Below are positions 1 to 9,449 of a stretch of 51,019 nucleotides of DNA, piece after piece. This DNA comes from Rhypophila decipiens (lineage: Eukaryota; Ascomycota; Sordariomycetes; Sordariales; Naviculisporaceae). The notes beneath the pieces were generated by a model. It ran no database searches. It was not told the origin of the DNA and saw only the letters and a program-made list of their open reading frames with translations. The stretch spans positions 1 through 51,019 of the forward strand of contig MU858286.1 in the NCBI GenBank assembly GCA_033297075.1, given 5' to 3'. The position numbers and the translations under genes were made by a program. Numbering within the stretch: the first letter of the stretch is position 1; each line of letters begins with the position of its first letter.

Positions 1-95
1 GCGGGATCCAGGTTGGCCCGATGAGTCCCGGCGAGGCGAAAATACTACTTGGGACGTCAAGAAACGAAGAGGTCGCCAGCAAGGAGGCCGTCGAC

Positions 96-190
96 TGTGA
101 CGAATCCACTAGTCTAGAACCCTACCACTAGGCTACGGACCCCCTTTCTTCAAAAGGATGTAGAATTTCAAGTCGAACGCCGACTTGAAA
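96..190. repeat. Left copy of terminal repeat with 25-bp palindrome
   Basis: About 95 bp that recur in the same orientation at 50928-51019 with a few substitutions and a short indel in the middle. The last 25 bp (166-190) form a perfect inverted repeat with 10-bp arms and a 5-base loop. On the minus strand the segment contains TAGCCTAGTGG, which matches the tRNA A-box (internal Pol III promoter) consensus, so a tRNA-derived short retroelement is possible; no well-spaced B box was found. The repeat identity and the palindrome are seen directly; the SINE idea is inference. Confidence 0.75.
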
Positions 191-409
191 TCAAGGGTTA
201 TATACATATCGTGACATCCCCCGTTTCAATCCAGAGTTCATCCCCGAACTCTAGCCCTTCGTGGGCTAGCGAGCAACTAGTGCGGGGATACTGCACCGTG
301 CCAACCCCCAAAAGGAAGCCGGCATTCCAAGTCGTAAGACCCTGGAATACTGTGGGCTATATACAGCCGACGCCGCCACAACAAGTCAATATCTGCATGA
401 AACCAGAGA

Positions 410-495
410 GGATACCAAGCCGTTACATATATCCTACTAGAATGCCTAGGAAATCATCCTTCCAATCAAACTCTAAGGAATGGCGAGGCGGCGTG
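410..495 (-). pseudogene. Small fragment of a second DUF3435 captain gene
   Basis: The minus strand encodes PRHSLEFDWKDDFLGI, then after an in-frame stop RLGILSGFMQIL. Both pieces match the main captain relic (1679-2014), where the same words are separated by a longer spacer. At the nucleotide level 455-490 closely matches 1884-1925. This is therefore a scrap of a second, related recombinase gene with an internal deletion, cut off at about 495 where LTR-like sequence begins. It has no coding capacity. Confidence 0.6.
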
Positions 496-898
496 TCATG
501 ACCAGCATGGTATGACAGCTGTGGGTGCCTGAGGTCATCTAGAAGTGGGGAGATAGGAGCGGACCAATCAGGAGAGGCGCGAGGTGTTCAAGGCCCGAAG
601 GCCCAGCAAACAATACATAGGTACACAATCATTACACAGTACAGTCAGAATATTTCCTATATAGTAGGACGCAGCACTCTCCGTCCGCGGATTCTTGAAC
701 TCCTCACGCAAGCAATCAAGTTCAGAACTCAAGTTCATTGTCTACTATCTTGTTCATTCTATAATCTCTTAGTTAGAGCAACCTGATCAGTGACAGTCCT
801 TGCGTACTTACTCGCTCAACCCCCTTTTTACTTCCAAACCCCCGTTAGGCGTCCCGCCTTACAGTTTGTAACCTACTTAGGTGTCAGGTTGTAACAAT
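496..898. mobile_element. LTR-like block, possible solo LTR
   Basis: The block starts TGTCATGACC and ends GTTGTAACA, so it has the TG...CA ends of a retrotransposon LTR. It contains a CCAAT-type box, a TATATAG motif and pyrimidine-rich sequence, and has no coding potential. It abuts a captain scrap on the left and the 3' flank of the main captain on the right. No clean target-site duplication is visible, so the boundaries are approximate and this could be another non-coding repeat. Confidence 0.4.
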
Positions 899-901
899 TA
901 G

Positions 902-1052
902 GTTGTAGGGGTCAGACTAAATTCACTATGAGAGTATCCTAATGGGGGAATGTCTTGGCGGAAAGTTTTACTCCAAAATCGGCAACACAGGCGCCTAGAT
1001 TTGGAGTCGCGACCTCCAGAAATGGATGTGAATTTCTCAGAAATTCGAGTGT
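902..1052. repeat. Captain 3'-end repeat, copy 1
   Basis: About 150 bp shared, in the same orientation, with 3562-3712. It covers the last ~40 codons of the minus-strand captain gene plus its stop and 3' flank; the shared protein word is FLEVATPNLGACVADFGVK. The copies differ by scattered substitutions and diverge abruptly beyond about 1052 and 3712. This is a partial segmental duplication rather than a complete element. Confidence 0.8.
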
Positions 1053-3351
1053 ATTGGCCGTACACAATCGGTGTTGCAGTTTTATCTCTTCGTCTAGGCT
1101 CTCAGTGTCTGTACAAATGAGTTCCGCGAGCATTTTTCGCTCTTCGAGTCGATGGCTTGGCTGCTGACCCAAAGTATCGTTAAGAGCATCAAGGTAAGCA
1201 CTGTGCTCATTTCGGATCTGCTGGTTGATCTCAACGGTGTTAATCTTCTCAAAAAACATCTGCCTCGTGGTTTTCTTCGCCACCTTACGAATTAACACGT
1301 TCATCGAAGTGACCTTTGCCGCGACGTTTGCATACATTCCGTAAAGTTCGGTTCCATCCTTCTTAGCCTGTCTCACATTCCCTAATTCGAGACAAACTTC
1401 TCTGTACAACATGTCGCGTAGCTCTATAAGCTGCAAGATGCCGTAATCAGCTCTTGCTTGCTCTAATTCTTGTTGGCCCGCCTTAGTGGGCGCTCTAGGG
1501 TCGACGTAACGGCTCATATGCGTCGCCGCGCTTATCAGTGCTTTCTTAGACGGTCGTCCAATGAACGCGGCGACAGTATCGCATTGAACTTTTTGGTTGA
1601 TATACGCTTGGTATATACCAGCATTCCTGTGGCTCATCACTTGTTGAAGCTGCCCCTGCGTTCCGATGGCTAGTAGAATCAGCGAGAGTTCTTAGCGGGA
1701 ACGGAAATGGGGTTCAAACCTTCCACGGCTTCTCCCGATCCACGCCGAATTAATATTTGCATGAAACCTGAGAGGATACCTAGCCGTTGCAAATATCCTA
1801 GATAGGTGTGGTAGCGAATTGGCCGAGTTGGGGATGTTCCTACATTGCCGGAACTGCTCTCGGGTTGTCGGAACACTGGAATGTCTAGGAAATCCTCCTT
1901 CCAATCAAACTCTAAGGAATGTCGAGGCAGCATAACCCTAATCTTGTAAATATCCTCGACTGACGATACCTCAGCCTTAAAGGCTTGATCAAGAATCGCG
2001 AGCGCAACTATCAAGATAGTTGCGTCAAATATTAGATTATCGACTTTATATAGTATAAATGTCTTTCTATCCTAGTGTTACATTGTTTCGTGTTAATAAA
2101 CAGCCGGAAGAATAATAGACATACGGTATCGGCCTCTGATTCCAACCTTTCGTATATCTCAGAGTAATTTGCATGACGAGGAGGTCCTTTGGCGCCCCCG
2201 GATTCGGCAAAAGAAAGAGTTTAATATCTCGGTAAGAGACTGTTCGGAAGTCATTTTCCTCGGGGTTCCACTCAGCACTAAGATCAACTTCCTTATTCTG
2301 GCCTATATAATGTGCTTCGATGCGTTACTTGTTTATTGGAACATATGCGAGGACTCTTGGTCTTGTGGCAGTATAGCTTTGAACTCCGGAAGCGATGCTA
2401 CACCTCCTTCAAAGCCTACGTCCAAGGGGCGATAATGAAACTGACAACCAACGCAGAATTCAGCCAATACAGCGACATCATCAAAGAAAAACTGGCGGGT
2501 ATCACAGACGAGGAGATTGCCAAGTACGAGGAGGAATACCGACACCGGAGGAGGGAGCTCAGCGCGACATGGAGCTTGATGGCCTTTAGCGCCTGTGTGG
2601 TTGAGTCCCTCATTGTGACAGATCGCTGGTTGTTTCTGAGGGAACATGCCGATATCGTCCGTGACTGCTGGGTAGAATCGGTTTTTGATTATAAAGAGAG
2701 CCCGAGGAATCTGGTTGTCGTTGGCATCAAGGGCGAGTTGGATTCTCTGATGCTCATCCGGAAACTTCGACCGATCGTGGACCCAGTGATGGTGAAGGAT
2801 TAGATAAATATCATCGACGTTCAGAACTGGCTTTTCATTTGTTGTTGTGTCAAGTGCGTACGAGATCGTGAGGTGGCCCATAATATACTAAGGCTGTGTT
2901 AGCGCCCTCTCGCAAGGGAGTTATTTCAACTTATATCATGTATTTCAGAAGCCGCCTCTCGATCAAAATCGCAATTCATAGATTTTCGATAGTTAAATCA
3001 TGAAAAATACTCGTTTATATTCCAGCACTGTGCTCCTTTTCCTAATTTTGGGAAAAGTTTCAAGCGTCCAATCAAGGAATGTCATGATGTCCTCCTTCTC
3101 TGCCTTCTTCAAATGTTCATGATCGGTAACACCTAGATGATGACAAAAACTGCAGTTGGTAAGTAATCTGTCAAAATCCGAAGATTTAAAGTAACATACC
3201 GTTTCCACCTATTAGTTACAACACTCATATTCTCCTTGGTCTTCGGCGCATGGTTTCTTTTCGGTGCTCCATCTTCGGCATGGCGCTGACGCCGCTTCTG
3301 GTAGTAATCTGGTGACTGCTGAGCACGCTGCTTGGGCGGATGTATCGCCAT
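939..3351 (-). pseudogene. Degraded Starship captain: DUF3435 tyrosine recombinase
   Basis: Four minus-strand blocks follow each other in the order of a DUF3435 (PF11917) protein. The N-terminus at ~3351-3190 holds PDYYQKRRQRHAEDGAPK and NRWKRY. Block two (3120-2993) holds EDIMTFLDWTLETFPKIRKR. Block three (2881-2728) holds TTNEKPVLNVDDIYLILHHH. The C-terminal half (2014-939) holds VEDIYKIRVMLPRHSLEFDWKE, RYHTYLGYLQRLG and KVQCDTVAAFIGRPSKKALI. In intact Starships this enzyme catalyses site-specific excision and integration. The gene is dead: it is interrupted between 2728 and 2014 by unrelated DNA carrying a methyltransferase-like fragment, and a frame break near 1660-1740 separates RRGSGEAVEG from MSHRNAGIYQ. 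It points away from the rest of the window, so the genes to the right are not evidently its cargo. The family call is confident; exact exon limits are not. Confidence 0.85.
2390..2734 (+). pseudogene. C-terminal fragment of a METTL25-like methyltransferase
   Basis: The open plus-strand frame here contains VVESLIVTDRWLFLREH and SVFDYKESPRNLVVVGIK. This matches the C-terminal pattern of METTL25/RRNAD1-type (Methyltransf_32) proteins, roughly VEsLillDRllyLrE...lFdp.lSPRNLalvalK. The S-adenosylmethionine-binding N-terminal part is absent and the frame upstream shows no matching motifs. The fragment lies antisense inside the captain relic, exactly where captain homology is interrupted, so it arrived by insertion or rearrangement. 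Family assignment is from recalled motifs; non-function follows from truncation. Confidence 0.5.
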
Positions 3352-3561
3352 TGTTGAAGCGAAGAGTTCGAAAGTAAAACGCAAGTTGATTGAGGGTGCG
3401 TAAAAAAGGCGTACTTAATATAGTGGAATATTATCTTCTCGGACATCAAAGTCAGAATCATAATTACATCGCCCGAATTGCCACCAAATGTTACTAACTT
3501 AATATCTGGTGGTGGCTTGCATTGCCGCCTATTCAGTTAATTTTTATTTTCTGCGAGTGTG

Positions 3562-3712
3562 GGTTGTAGGGGTCCGACTAAATTCAGTATGGGAGTGTAC
3601 CTAGTGGGGAAAGGTCTTGGCGGGAAATTTGACTCCAAAATCGGCAACACAGGCGCCTAGATTTGGAGTCGCGACCTCCAGAAATGGAGGTGAATTTCCC
3701 GGAAACTCATAC
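3562..3712. repeat. Captain 3'-end repeat, copy 2
   Basis: Second copy of the segment at 902-1052. Read on the minus strand it again ends in the captain C-terminus and stop. It contains a short inverted repeat (ACCTCCA-gaaa-TGGAGGT near 3680-3698) that is imperfect in copy 1. Kinase coding sequence begins at its right edge on the plus strand. Confidence 0.8.
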
Positions 3713-4414
3713 TTGAGATGTAATCTCTCAGACTTCTATATTCAAGCGCCGGATAGCTCCGACATGCTTTCCCTTCTCCGATCCTTCTTCGGGTGCCTTG
3801 CCAGCGCCTTGAGATATCTCCACGGAACCCACATTCGACATCGCGATATCAAGCCACAGAATATCATAATCAGAGACGACCGAGTGTATCTTGCCGATTT
3901 CGGAATCGCTTACAGCTGGGAAAACCTGACACGGGCGACCACAACATCAGATAGCGGCAAAACCTTGATCTATGCTGCCCCGGAGGTGGTCCGGGTCGAG
4001 CCCCGAAATGAATCAGCCGATATATGGTCCCTCGGCTGTGTCTTTATGGAGATGGCAACGGTGCTAAAAGGCCAGACAGTCAAGAACAAGCGCAATGTGT
4101 TTCGCGAGAAGACCGACAACCACTATTTTCATGCCAATTCGGAAGCAATGGAGATTTGGGTGCGGCATCTCGAGAACCTGGGCTCTGGGACACCTGGAAA
4201 GGGGGAAAGGGACTATTTACCACTAGGTTGGGCGTCCAGCATGCTTAATCCTTCACCTGGAGCTAGGCCAACAGAAGCAGAATTGTTCACAGACATTGTA
4301 GATGAGTGCAATGGTACCGGAGTCTTGTTTTGTGGGAACTGCTGCCATGACTATTGCGAAGTGGCCAGCGGGGGAGAAGATTGGTCAGATGATGAAGACG
4401 ATGCTTTGGTTTAG
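3708..4414 (+). pseudogene. Truncated protein kinase, C-lobe only
   Basis: The frame encodes the C-lobe of a Ser/Thr-type kinase: HRDIKPQNIII (catalytic loop), LADFGIAYSW (DFG) and YAAPEVV (APE), followed by the F-helix region SADIWSLGCVFMEMA. The N-lobe (glycine loop, VAIK lysine, C-helix glutamate) is missing; upstream in the same frame lies the captain 3'-end repeat, which cannot supply it. The frame has no ATG at its 5' end, only TTG. The C-terminus carries an extra segment with CGNCCHDY and an acidic tail. Without the ATP-anchoring lobe an active kinase is unlikely. It could also be a 3' exon of a gene whose 5' half was lost to the repeat insertion. Confidence 0.75.
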
Positions 4415-4908
4415 GAGGCTGCCTGTTCGTAGAAGGGTAGCGAAGGATGTGTTTTCCACCGGGTATCACGATATGGCTGTGGAGATTGTATTCTATCGCT
4501 CATTCCAACATTTAGCCCACTTGCGTGCAAATATCATTTCCAAAAGGCTCCGATTCACACCTTCTCAATAGAAAGCCAAAGTCATCACTCTTCACTGCAT
4601 TCCCCTAATCTCTATTCGGTCTTGGATGCTCTGGGATGACGTTTCGGCAACAATAGAAAGTTCGGGGTGGCAGTCTTTGGATCGAAACTCTAACCTTGAC
4701 AGTACATTCAGGGTGTCGGCTTAGAGCGCGTCATAAAAAAAACCGTGGCGTAAGTGCATCATATGACTGAACCGAACCGAACCCTATTTTACACATTTTT
4801 CGAGATTACACTTTTGGTTGGCCACACCCAACTCAGTGCACCAACAACCCCCTTTCAAGCGGACCAAAAGGAAAAATTGTCACCCGCAATTCCTGCCCTT
4901 TCTTAAGC
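4415..4908. other. Intergenic, no gene seen
   Basis: 494 bp between the kinase fragment and the next gene. No convincing reading frame or RNA gene was seen. The part from ~4740 probably holds the promoter and leader of the downstream gene. Confidence 0.5.
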
Positions 4909-6021
4909 ATGAAGAAGCTCCGAACTTGGCTCAAGGCGCTGAAGGGGCGAGATCAGACGACTGTATCCGGGATGTACCAACAGGAAAATGATCATATCGA
5001 GGCCAACAACCCGTCACAAGAAGAGACAGATCGAAGGGAAGAAGCAGCACATCGATTGACGGATAAGTCAGCAGGGACAGTCCCCAGCAGAGGCGATGAC
5101 GGAATGCTAGCAAGCGGCGAATCGTCCCACAGCATCATGGAGCAGCCCCCTGCTTACACAATCCAAGCTGATAACGCACCGGCCCCAGATCCCCCATTTA
5201 GCCCAGTGACAGTCAACGTCATCTCAGGTCTAGACGACAACCTGACAATCCAGGGTGCAGCGGCCAAAGGCCTCGCCGCCCTGACGCGAGCAACATCTGC
5301 CGCTAACGGCATCACGTTCTCCCGGACGGCCAACAACAGCCACCCCCACCACCACCAGCTAGCCAAAGACCTGGGGAAAATTGTCACCAACGTCGTCAAC
5401 ACCTTTGCACGATTCCCAACCGCAGCCAAGCCAAGACGGATATGCGCCTACCATATCTACGGAACCATGACGACCATCGCCAGTTTTCTCGCTGCCAAAT
5501 CCGCCATGCACACCCACGAGTCCATCACGGCACCCACCGACGAATGGTACCAGATACTGCGAAATTTCTTCAGCTCGTGTGTCTACTTTGGGATGGCCGT
5601 CCTAGCCAAACCAAGCACCGCCGAGGCGACAGCGCTCGCGTCCGTCATCGGCACCATGATCGATCGCGCGTGTACGATGAAGCAGTCGTACGGGGAGTCC
5701 TGGGCCCACAGAGTGATGCAAGACGCGGTTGCGTCGAATCGGGGTGATTTCGCCACACCACCAGCGCCGCAGCCGCTGGTCAGCACACTCGATGCTGAGC
5801 AACTCGCCAGTATGGCCAAGTCGTTGGCGTACAGTACGAGAAACGGTACCACGACGGAGACGACCATTGGGACAGCATTTCAATTGCTTGATTACTTGGA
5901 TGATCCCTGCAATACATGCAAATTCAAGGATCTTACCGTGTGCATGTGTTGTTGCTTTGCTCCGGTTGACGAAAATCACAGCTATTATCAGCCCAATTTA
6001 CGGCTGTTGGAGGGCATCTAA
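4909..6021 (+). CDS. Hypothetical protein, 370 aa, Cys cluster near C-terminus
   Basis: A single uninterrupted exon with ATG start. Residues 1-100 are polar and likely disordered (a basic start MKKLRTWLKALKGRD, then a Pro-rich stretch with PPAYTI). Residues 115-310 look like a mainly helical domain with long amphipathic segments, including an Ala-rich stretch (STAEATALASVIGTMIDRA). Near the end a short cysteine cluster reads CNTCKFKDLTVCMCCC. There is no signal peptide or clear membrane segment. I do not recognise a family and propose no function. Length and codon quality argue that the gene is real; the nearest genes are divergent or unrelated. Confidence 0.65.
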   Translation: MKKLRTWLKALKGRDQTTVSGMYQQENDHIEANNPSQEETDRREEAAHRLTDKSAGTVPSRGDDGMLASGESSHSIMEQPPAYTIQADNAPAPDPPFSPVTVNVISGLDDNLTIQGAAAKGLAALTRATSAANGITFSRTANNSHPHHHQLAKDLGKIVTNVVNTFARFPTAAKPRRICAYHIYGTMTTIASFLAAKSAMHTHESITAPTDEWYQILRNFFSSCVYFGMAVLAKPSTAEATALASVIGTMIDRACTMKQSYGESWAHRVMQDAVASNRGDFATPPAPQPLVSTLDAEQLASMAKSLAYSTRNGTTTETTIGTAFQLLDYLDDPCNTCKFKDLTVCMCCCFAPVDENHSYYQPNLRLLEGI

Positions 6022-6364
6022 TCTGATGGTTGTTGGCGGGCGGAAACTCTGAGGAGCCGAATTTGGGGGATCGGTCTAGAAATAACCCGACGAGATGTTT
6101 GGGCTCATTACATTTAGTTATGATACAATTGACTTTCATTCCCACTTATAAGCAGTCCAAGAGAGACATGGTGCCCACCCATGAAACGTGATATAGCATA
6201 CATGTACCTAGTACATACCCTGGCAACCCGTACGGGATACACGGCGTCAGACAGATCCTCGGGACACTGTTGCCAAGCTGAAGAGAAGAGAGGACCATAA
6301 TGCAACATGAAATCTACCCCTATGCTCTAAGGCCCAAGATGTGATGTGACGCAATGCCATGCGA
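6022..6364. other. Intergenic between convergent genes
   Basis: 343 bp between two convergent genes, containing their presumed 3' UTRs. No further feature was seen. Confidence 0.5.
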
Positions 6365-7936
6365 CTAATTCAACAAAATATCATATCCATCCCGATTAAT
6401 CCGAACCTGATCCCCTCCAAGCCCATACTTGCGACGGACCAACTCAAAGATGATCAGCCCCGCGCTAGTAGAGGGCACCTGGCGGATAGTATTCCACCAG
6501 AAGCCGCGGTATAACCACTGTCTGATGTTGAGTTTGGATGCAGCTGCTTCGGCGGTGCATTCGGCCCAGGTGGTGCGGTAGGCTTGGTAATATGCTTTTA
6601 GCATGCCCCATCTCCATTGTCGAAGGGAGGGTATTAGGCTCCGACGTTGAGGGGTATTGGTATTGTTCTGTCTGGAGGAGGTGGTATTTGAGGAGTTGTT
6701 GAGCTGCCTCACTTTGCTGGCTTTTGCGTCGAGGGCTTCCAGTCTTTCCCAGTGCTCAACTTGGATATGTGATAATGGGTGAAGTATGACTTGTTGCGCA
6801 AAAGATGCGCCCATCCCTGCTAGGAGGAGGAATGCTGGTTCGATGGCGTAGTGCGGTCTTATAATTGTTGGTCGTTTCTTGTCTTCTGCTGCGCTGATCT
6901 TGCCGTCTGCCGGAGAGGGCCTCTTTTGTGATAGTAGGACGACCGTGTCCTCGTTTAGGGAGCCGTAGTACCACGTCACGAAGCTGTAGTAGCTCTGCGC
7001 CTTGACATACTCAAAGGTGGTGAAGAAGACGGCACAGCCCATGCTGTCTTTGAGAAAGGATAATCCCCATCCAGCAAAGATTCCCCGAACACCTATCTCC
7101 TTGAGTTTGGAAGCGCTGAAAGCCCACATACTCCTTGGTCGTTCCATTGTTCGCGTCGTCTTGAGCGCATCGTCTCCCCCGCTACCCGTTCGTGTCAGCA
7201 CTGGATTCCCGCTACCTGTCATGCCCGCTGCGCTGGCCGTTGCCATGTCGTACCGTGCTTGGACTGCATCTAGCGGTGCCGCGATGACGCTTTGGATAGC
7301 GCCGGCCATAAAACCTGCGGCAAAGGTCTGGGTTGGTGCCGGGGGTGGGTAGACCCGTTTGCTGGCCAGGGCGCTCTCCGCGTGAAGCCGGCCTAGGATG
7401 TGCAGGTAGCTGGTGTATAATACCGCCCCGACGCCGACGTTTGCTATGAGAGGAGGAAGGACTTGGTCTGGAACCACGCGCCATCCGTAGTACCGCACTG
7501 CAGAGGCGATTACGCCAGGGGTCGTCCCGCGCATGCGCACCTTGAGCCATAACCAGGCGTTGGACCATGCTGATGGCGGCGGTAATGGTGTGTGTGAAGC
7601 TGATGTGTGAAGCTGTGACAACATGACATTGCGCAAGGCAGCCTGTTGCTCTTGAAGAGCCCGCGCATAGGCGAGATAGTCGACGCGCGTGCGGAAGAAG
7701 GCCTTGACGGGGGCACGAAAGTAGAATGCTACCGCCTGGGAGGTGAGTGCCCGCACACCAGCGGCTGATGCGCCTGTAGCAGCGTTGCTGGATGGGGCTT
7801 TGAGTGGTTTGCCGTCATCGTCGAGGAGGACGGGCAGGACGCCTACGTTGATGTTGTTGATGCCGTCGATGCTGGCGGCAGCAGAGTCTGAGGTGCCCCC
7901 TTGGCTACCGGCACCTTGCCTGCTGGGGCGCGTCAT
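6365..7936 (-). CDS. Mitochondrial-carrier-like protein, 523 aa
   Basis: A single-exon gene with features of the mitochondrial carrier family (solute transport across the inner mitochondrial membrane). The signature region of one repeat reads FMAGAIQSVIAAPLDAVQAR, close to Px[DE]xx[KR] but with Gln in place of the basic residue. It is followed by GIFAGWGLSFLKDSMGCAVF and FTTFEYVKA, typical of the even-numbered helix. The C-terminus has LYRGFWWNTIRQVPSTSAG and IIFELVRRKYG. A third signature is degenerate (HPLSHIQVEHW). At 523 aa it is much longer than the usual ~300 aa, with polar insertions near residues 235-260 and 330-350 and an extended N-terminus. The substrate cannot be predicted; the degenerate signatures put it among the atypical fungal carriers. 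Confidence 0.8.
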   Translation of the reverse strand: MTRPSRQGAGSQGGTSDSAAASIDGINNINVGVLPVLLDDDGKPLKAPSSNAATGASAAGVRALTSQAVAFYFRAPVKAFFRTRVDYLAYARALQEQQAALRNVMLSQLHTSASHTPLPPPSAWSNAWLWLKVRMRGTTPGVIASAVRYYGWRVVPDQVLPPLIANVGVGAVLYTSYLHILGRLHAESALASKRVYPPPAPTQTFAAGFMAGAIQSVIAAPLDAVQARYDMATASAAGMTGSGNPVLTRTGSGGDDALKTTRTMERPRSMWAFSASKLKEIGVRGIFAGWGLSFLKDSMGCAVFFTTFEYVKAQSYYSFVTWYYGSLNEDTVVLLSQKRPSPADGKISAAEDKKRPTIIRPHYAIEPAFLLLAGMGASFAQQVILHPLSHIQVEHWERLEALDAKASKVRQLNNSSNTTSSRQNNTNTPQRRSLIPSLRQWRWGMLKAYYQAYRTTWAECTAEAAASKLNIRQWLYRGFWWNTIRQVPSTSAGLIIFELVRRKYGLGGDQVRINRDGYDILLN

Positions 7937-8524
7937 ATTGCGCGTGCATGCTTCGAAGTTGAAGCCGAATCCTCTTTGAGGCGAGCTAGGATGATGATAG
8001 CGTTTGGAACAGTGTCACTCTGGTGCGCGAGCTGAGGGGACTTTGCGGCTGGTCTAGGCGGTTTTGAGGCTTTTGAGGTTTGGAACTTGTCAGGTTCCGG
8101 TTTTGCGTCACGGGAGATGCCAAGATTGCCGAGCCGCAGATTGCCGCGATCCCGAGACTTTCCTAACCGCTTTGGTGATGAACCCGCCAAGCGACCCATT
8201 ATGCTGTGGAACCTGGAAGTGCACGATAGTGGGGCGGCTGTTCGCCAGCTGACATCCAGTCCGACGTCGGCGACGTGTCCTCAAGCAGCACGACGACATT
8301 CTTCATGATCCTGATACAACTTTCGTTCGAGACAGCTTGATGATGCTGGATTATTTTACCAAATAGCCGAGTTTGTCGCAATCAAGTTGATGGCACATGA
8401 ATGTCAGAAGAACTAGACGATACGTGGATGCCCATTCGATTCCTTCACTGGAATGGATTTGTGCTGTGGTGACGGTCTGGTAGTTCTATATCCTATATAT
8501 ATGTTCATATCCATCAATCATAAC
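7937..8524. other. Intergenic, no gene seen
   Basis: 588 bp between two minus-strand genes. It contains several short overlapping frames of poor quality and no recognisable domain. It probably holds the promoter and leader of the carrier gene and the 3' UTR of the next. Confidence 0.45.
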
Positions 8525-9449
8525 TCATTTCTTGCCCCTTTTCGCCCTCTCCGCCTTTCCCATTGCGACAAACGCCTGCCTCATCAATGCTACCGTTTCA
8601 TCATCACCGATTCCGCCCTGGGTCCGCAGTTCCTCTAACCGCGTCTTCCAAAACTCCCACCGGCCCTCGCTGAATCCCTCCTTTCCTTTCCACAATTTAT
8701 CTGCGGCAGCAGCCTCATGCCAGCCCGATGACGCATTTGTGCGACACAGCGCCAGGACTCCGGGCGCCGCGTAGGCCAGCCAGGCCGCGGCGGCCAGAGC
8801 ATAGAACTGGAGCTGCAGAGGCCTCGGGGCGGTGGCTTCAAGAGACTTTTCCGCGGCAAGGATCATAAAGTTCTCCCCGACGTGGACGGTGCCAGCAGCG
8901 CTGCACTTGGCATTGAAGGCGTGGAAGTTGGCCCATCTGCTTTGCAGCGAGGAGAAACTGTCGCTACTGGCTCCTTCTTTCGCGGATGGGGCGCTCTTTA
9001 GGGTTTCTGTGATCTGGGCTTGGAGCGCTGCATTGATGATAATAATGGTCAGGCACCCTACTTTTTGCTTCCTCTTGTGAAGGAAAGTGACACGGGGAAA
9101 TAATGAACAGAAAGCCGAAGAACTTACCATCGTGAGTACCACGGAGGTCCCAGCCAAACGGCTGGCGGTCAACTCTGGAGTCTGAGAATATTTCGTTTGA
9201 GAGTTCAATGAGCTGCAGATGGACATCGGGAAAGAACTCAGCAACCGCAACAATCAGAGAAAACACATGGCGCCGAATCTTGTCCTCGTCGGCGGCGGTC
9301 CTTCCCGTCACAAGATGACTAGCTGCAGCCGTGACAGTTATTTCCGAGCCAAGGAACTGGTCAAAGACAGAGAAGGCCTCATCGGAGATGGCACCTAGAG
9401 AAAGATCGTCCTTGTGGGCGGTGAACCACGCTGCGTACTCTGAACTCAT
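8525..9449 (-). CDS. DUF3632-like hypothetical protein, two exons, 274 aa
   Basis: Predicted as join(9449..9128, 9027..8525) on the minus strand. The donor GTAAGT begins at 9127 and the AG acceptor is at 9029-9028; phase 1 is kept, giving GTHDALQAQ across the junction. The product is helical and soluble, with no signal peptide. The layout (an N-terminal helical region with an 'AAxxL' segment, a WxL core near residue 100, then RWANFHAFNAKCSAAG and a final Ala-rich helix LQFYALAAAAWLAYAAPG) resembles fungal DUF3632 proteins, whose function is unknown. It ends in a basic tail (KAERAKRGKK). Gene structure is supported by phase; the family label is tentative. Confidence 0.65.

Noticed and set aside
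211..501. 96-codon plus-strand frame in the left repeat region
   Set aside because: It runs antisense to a captain scrap and crosses repeat boundaries; composition is not protein-like.
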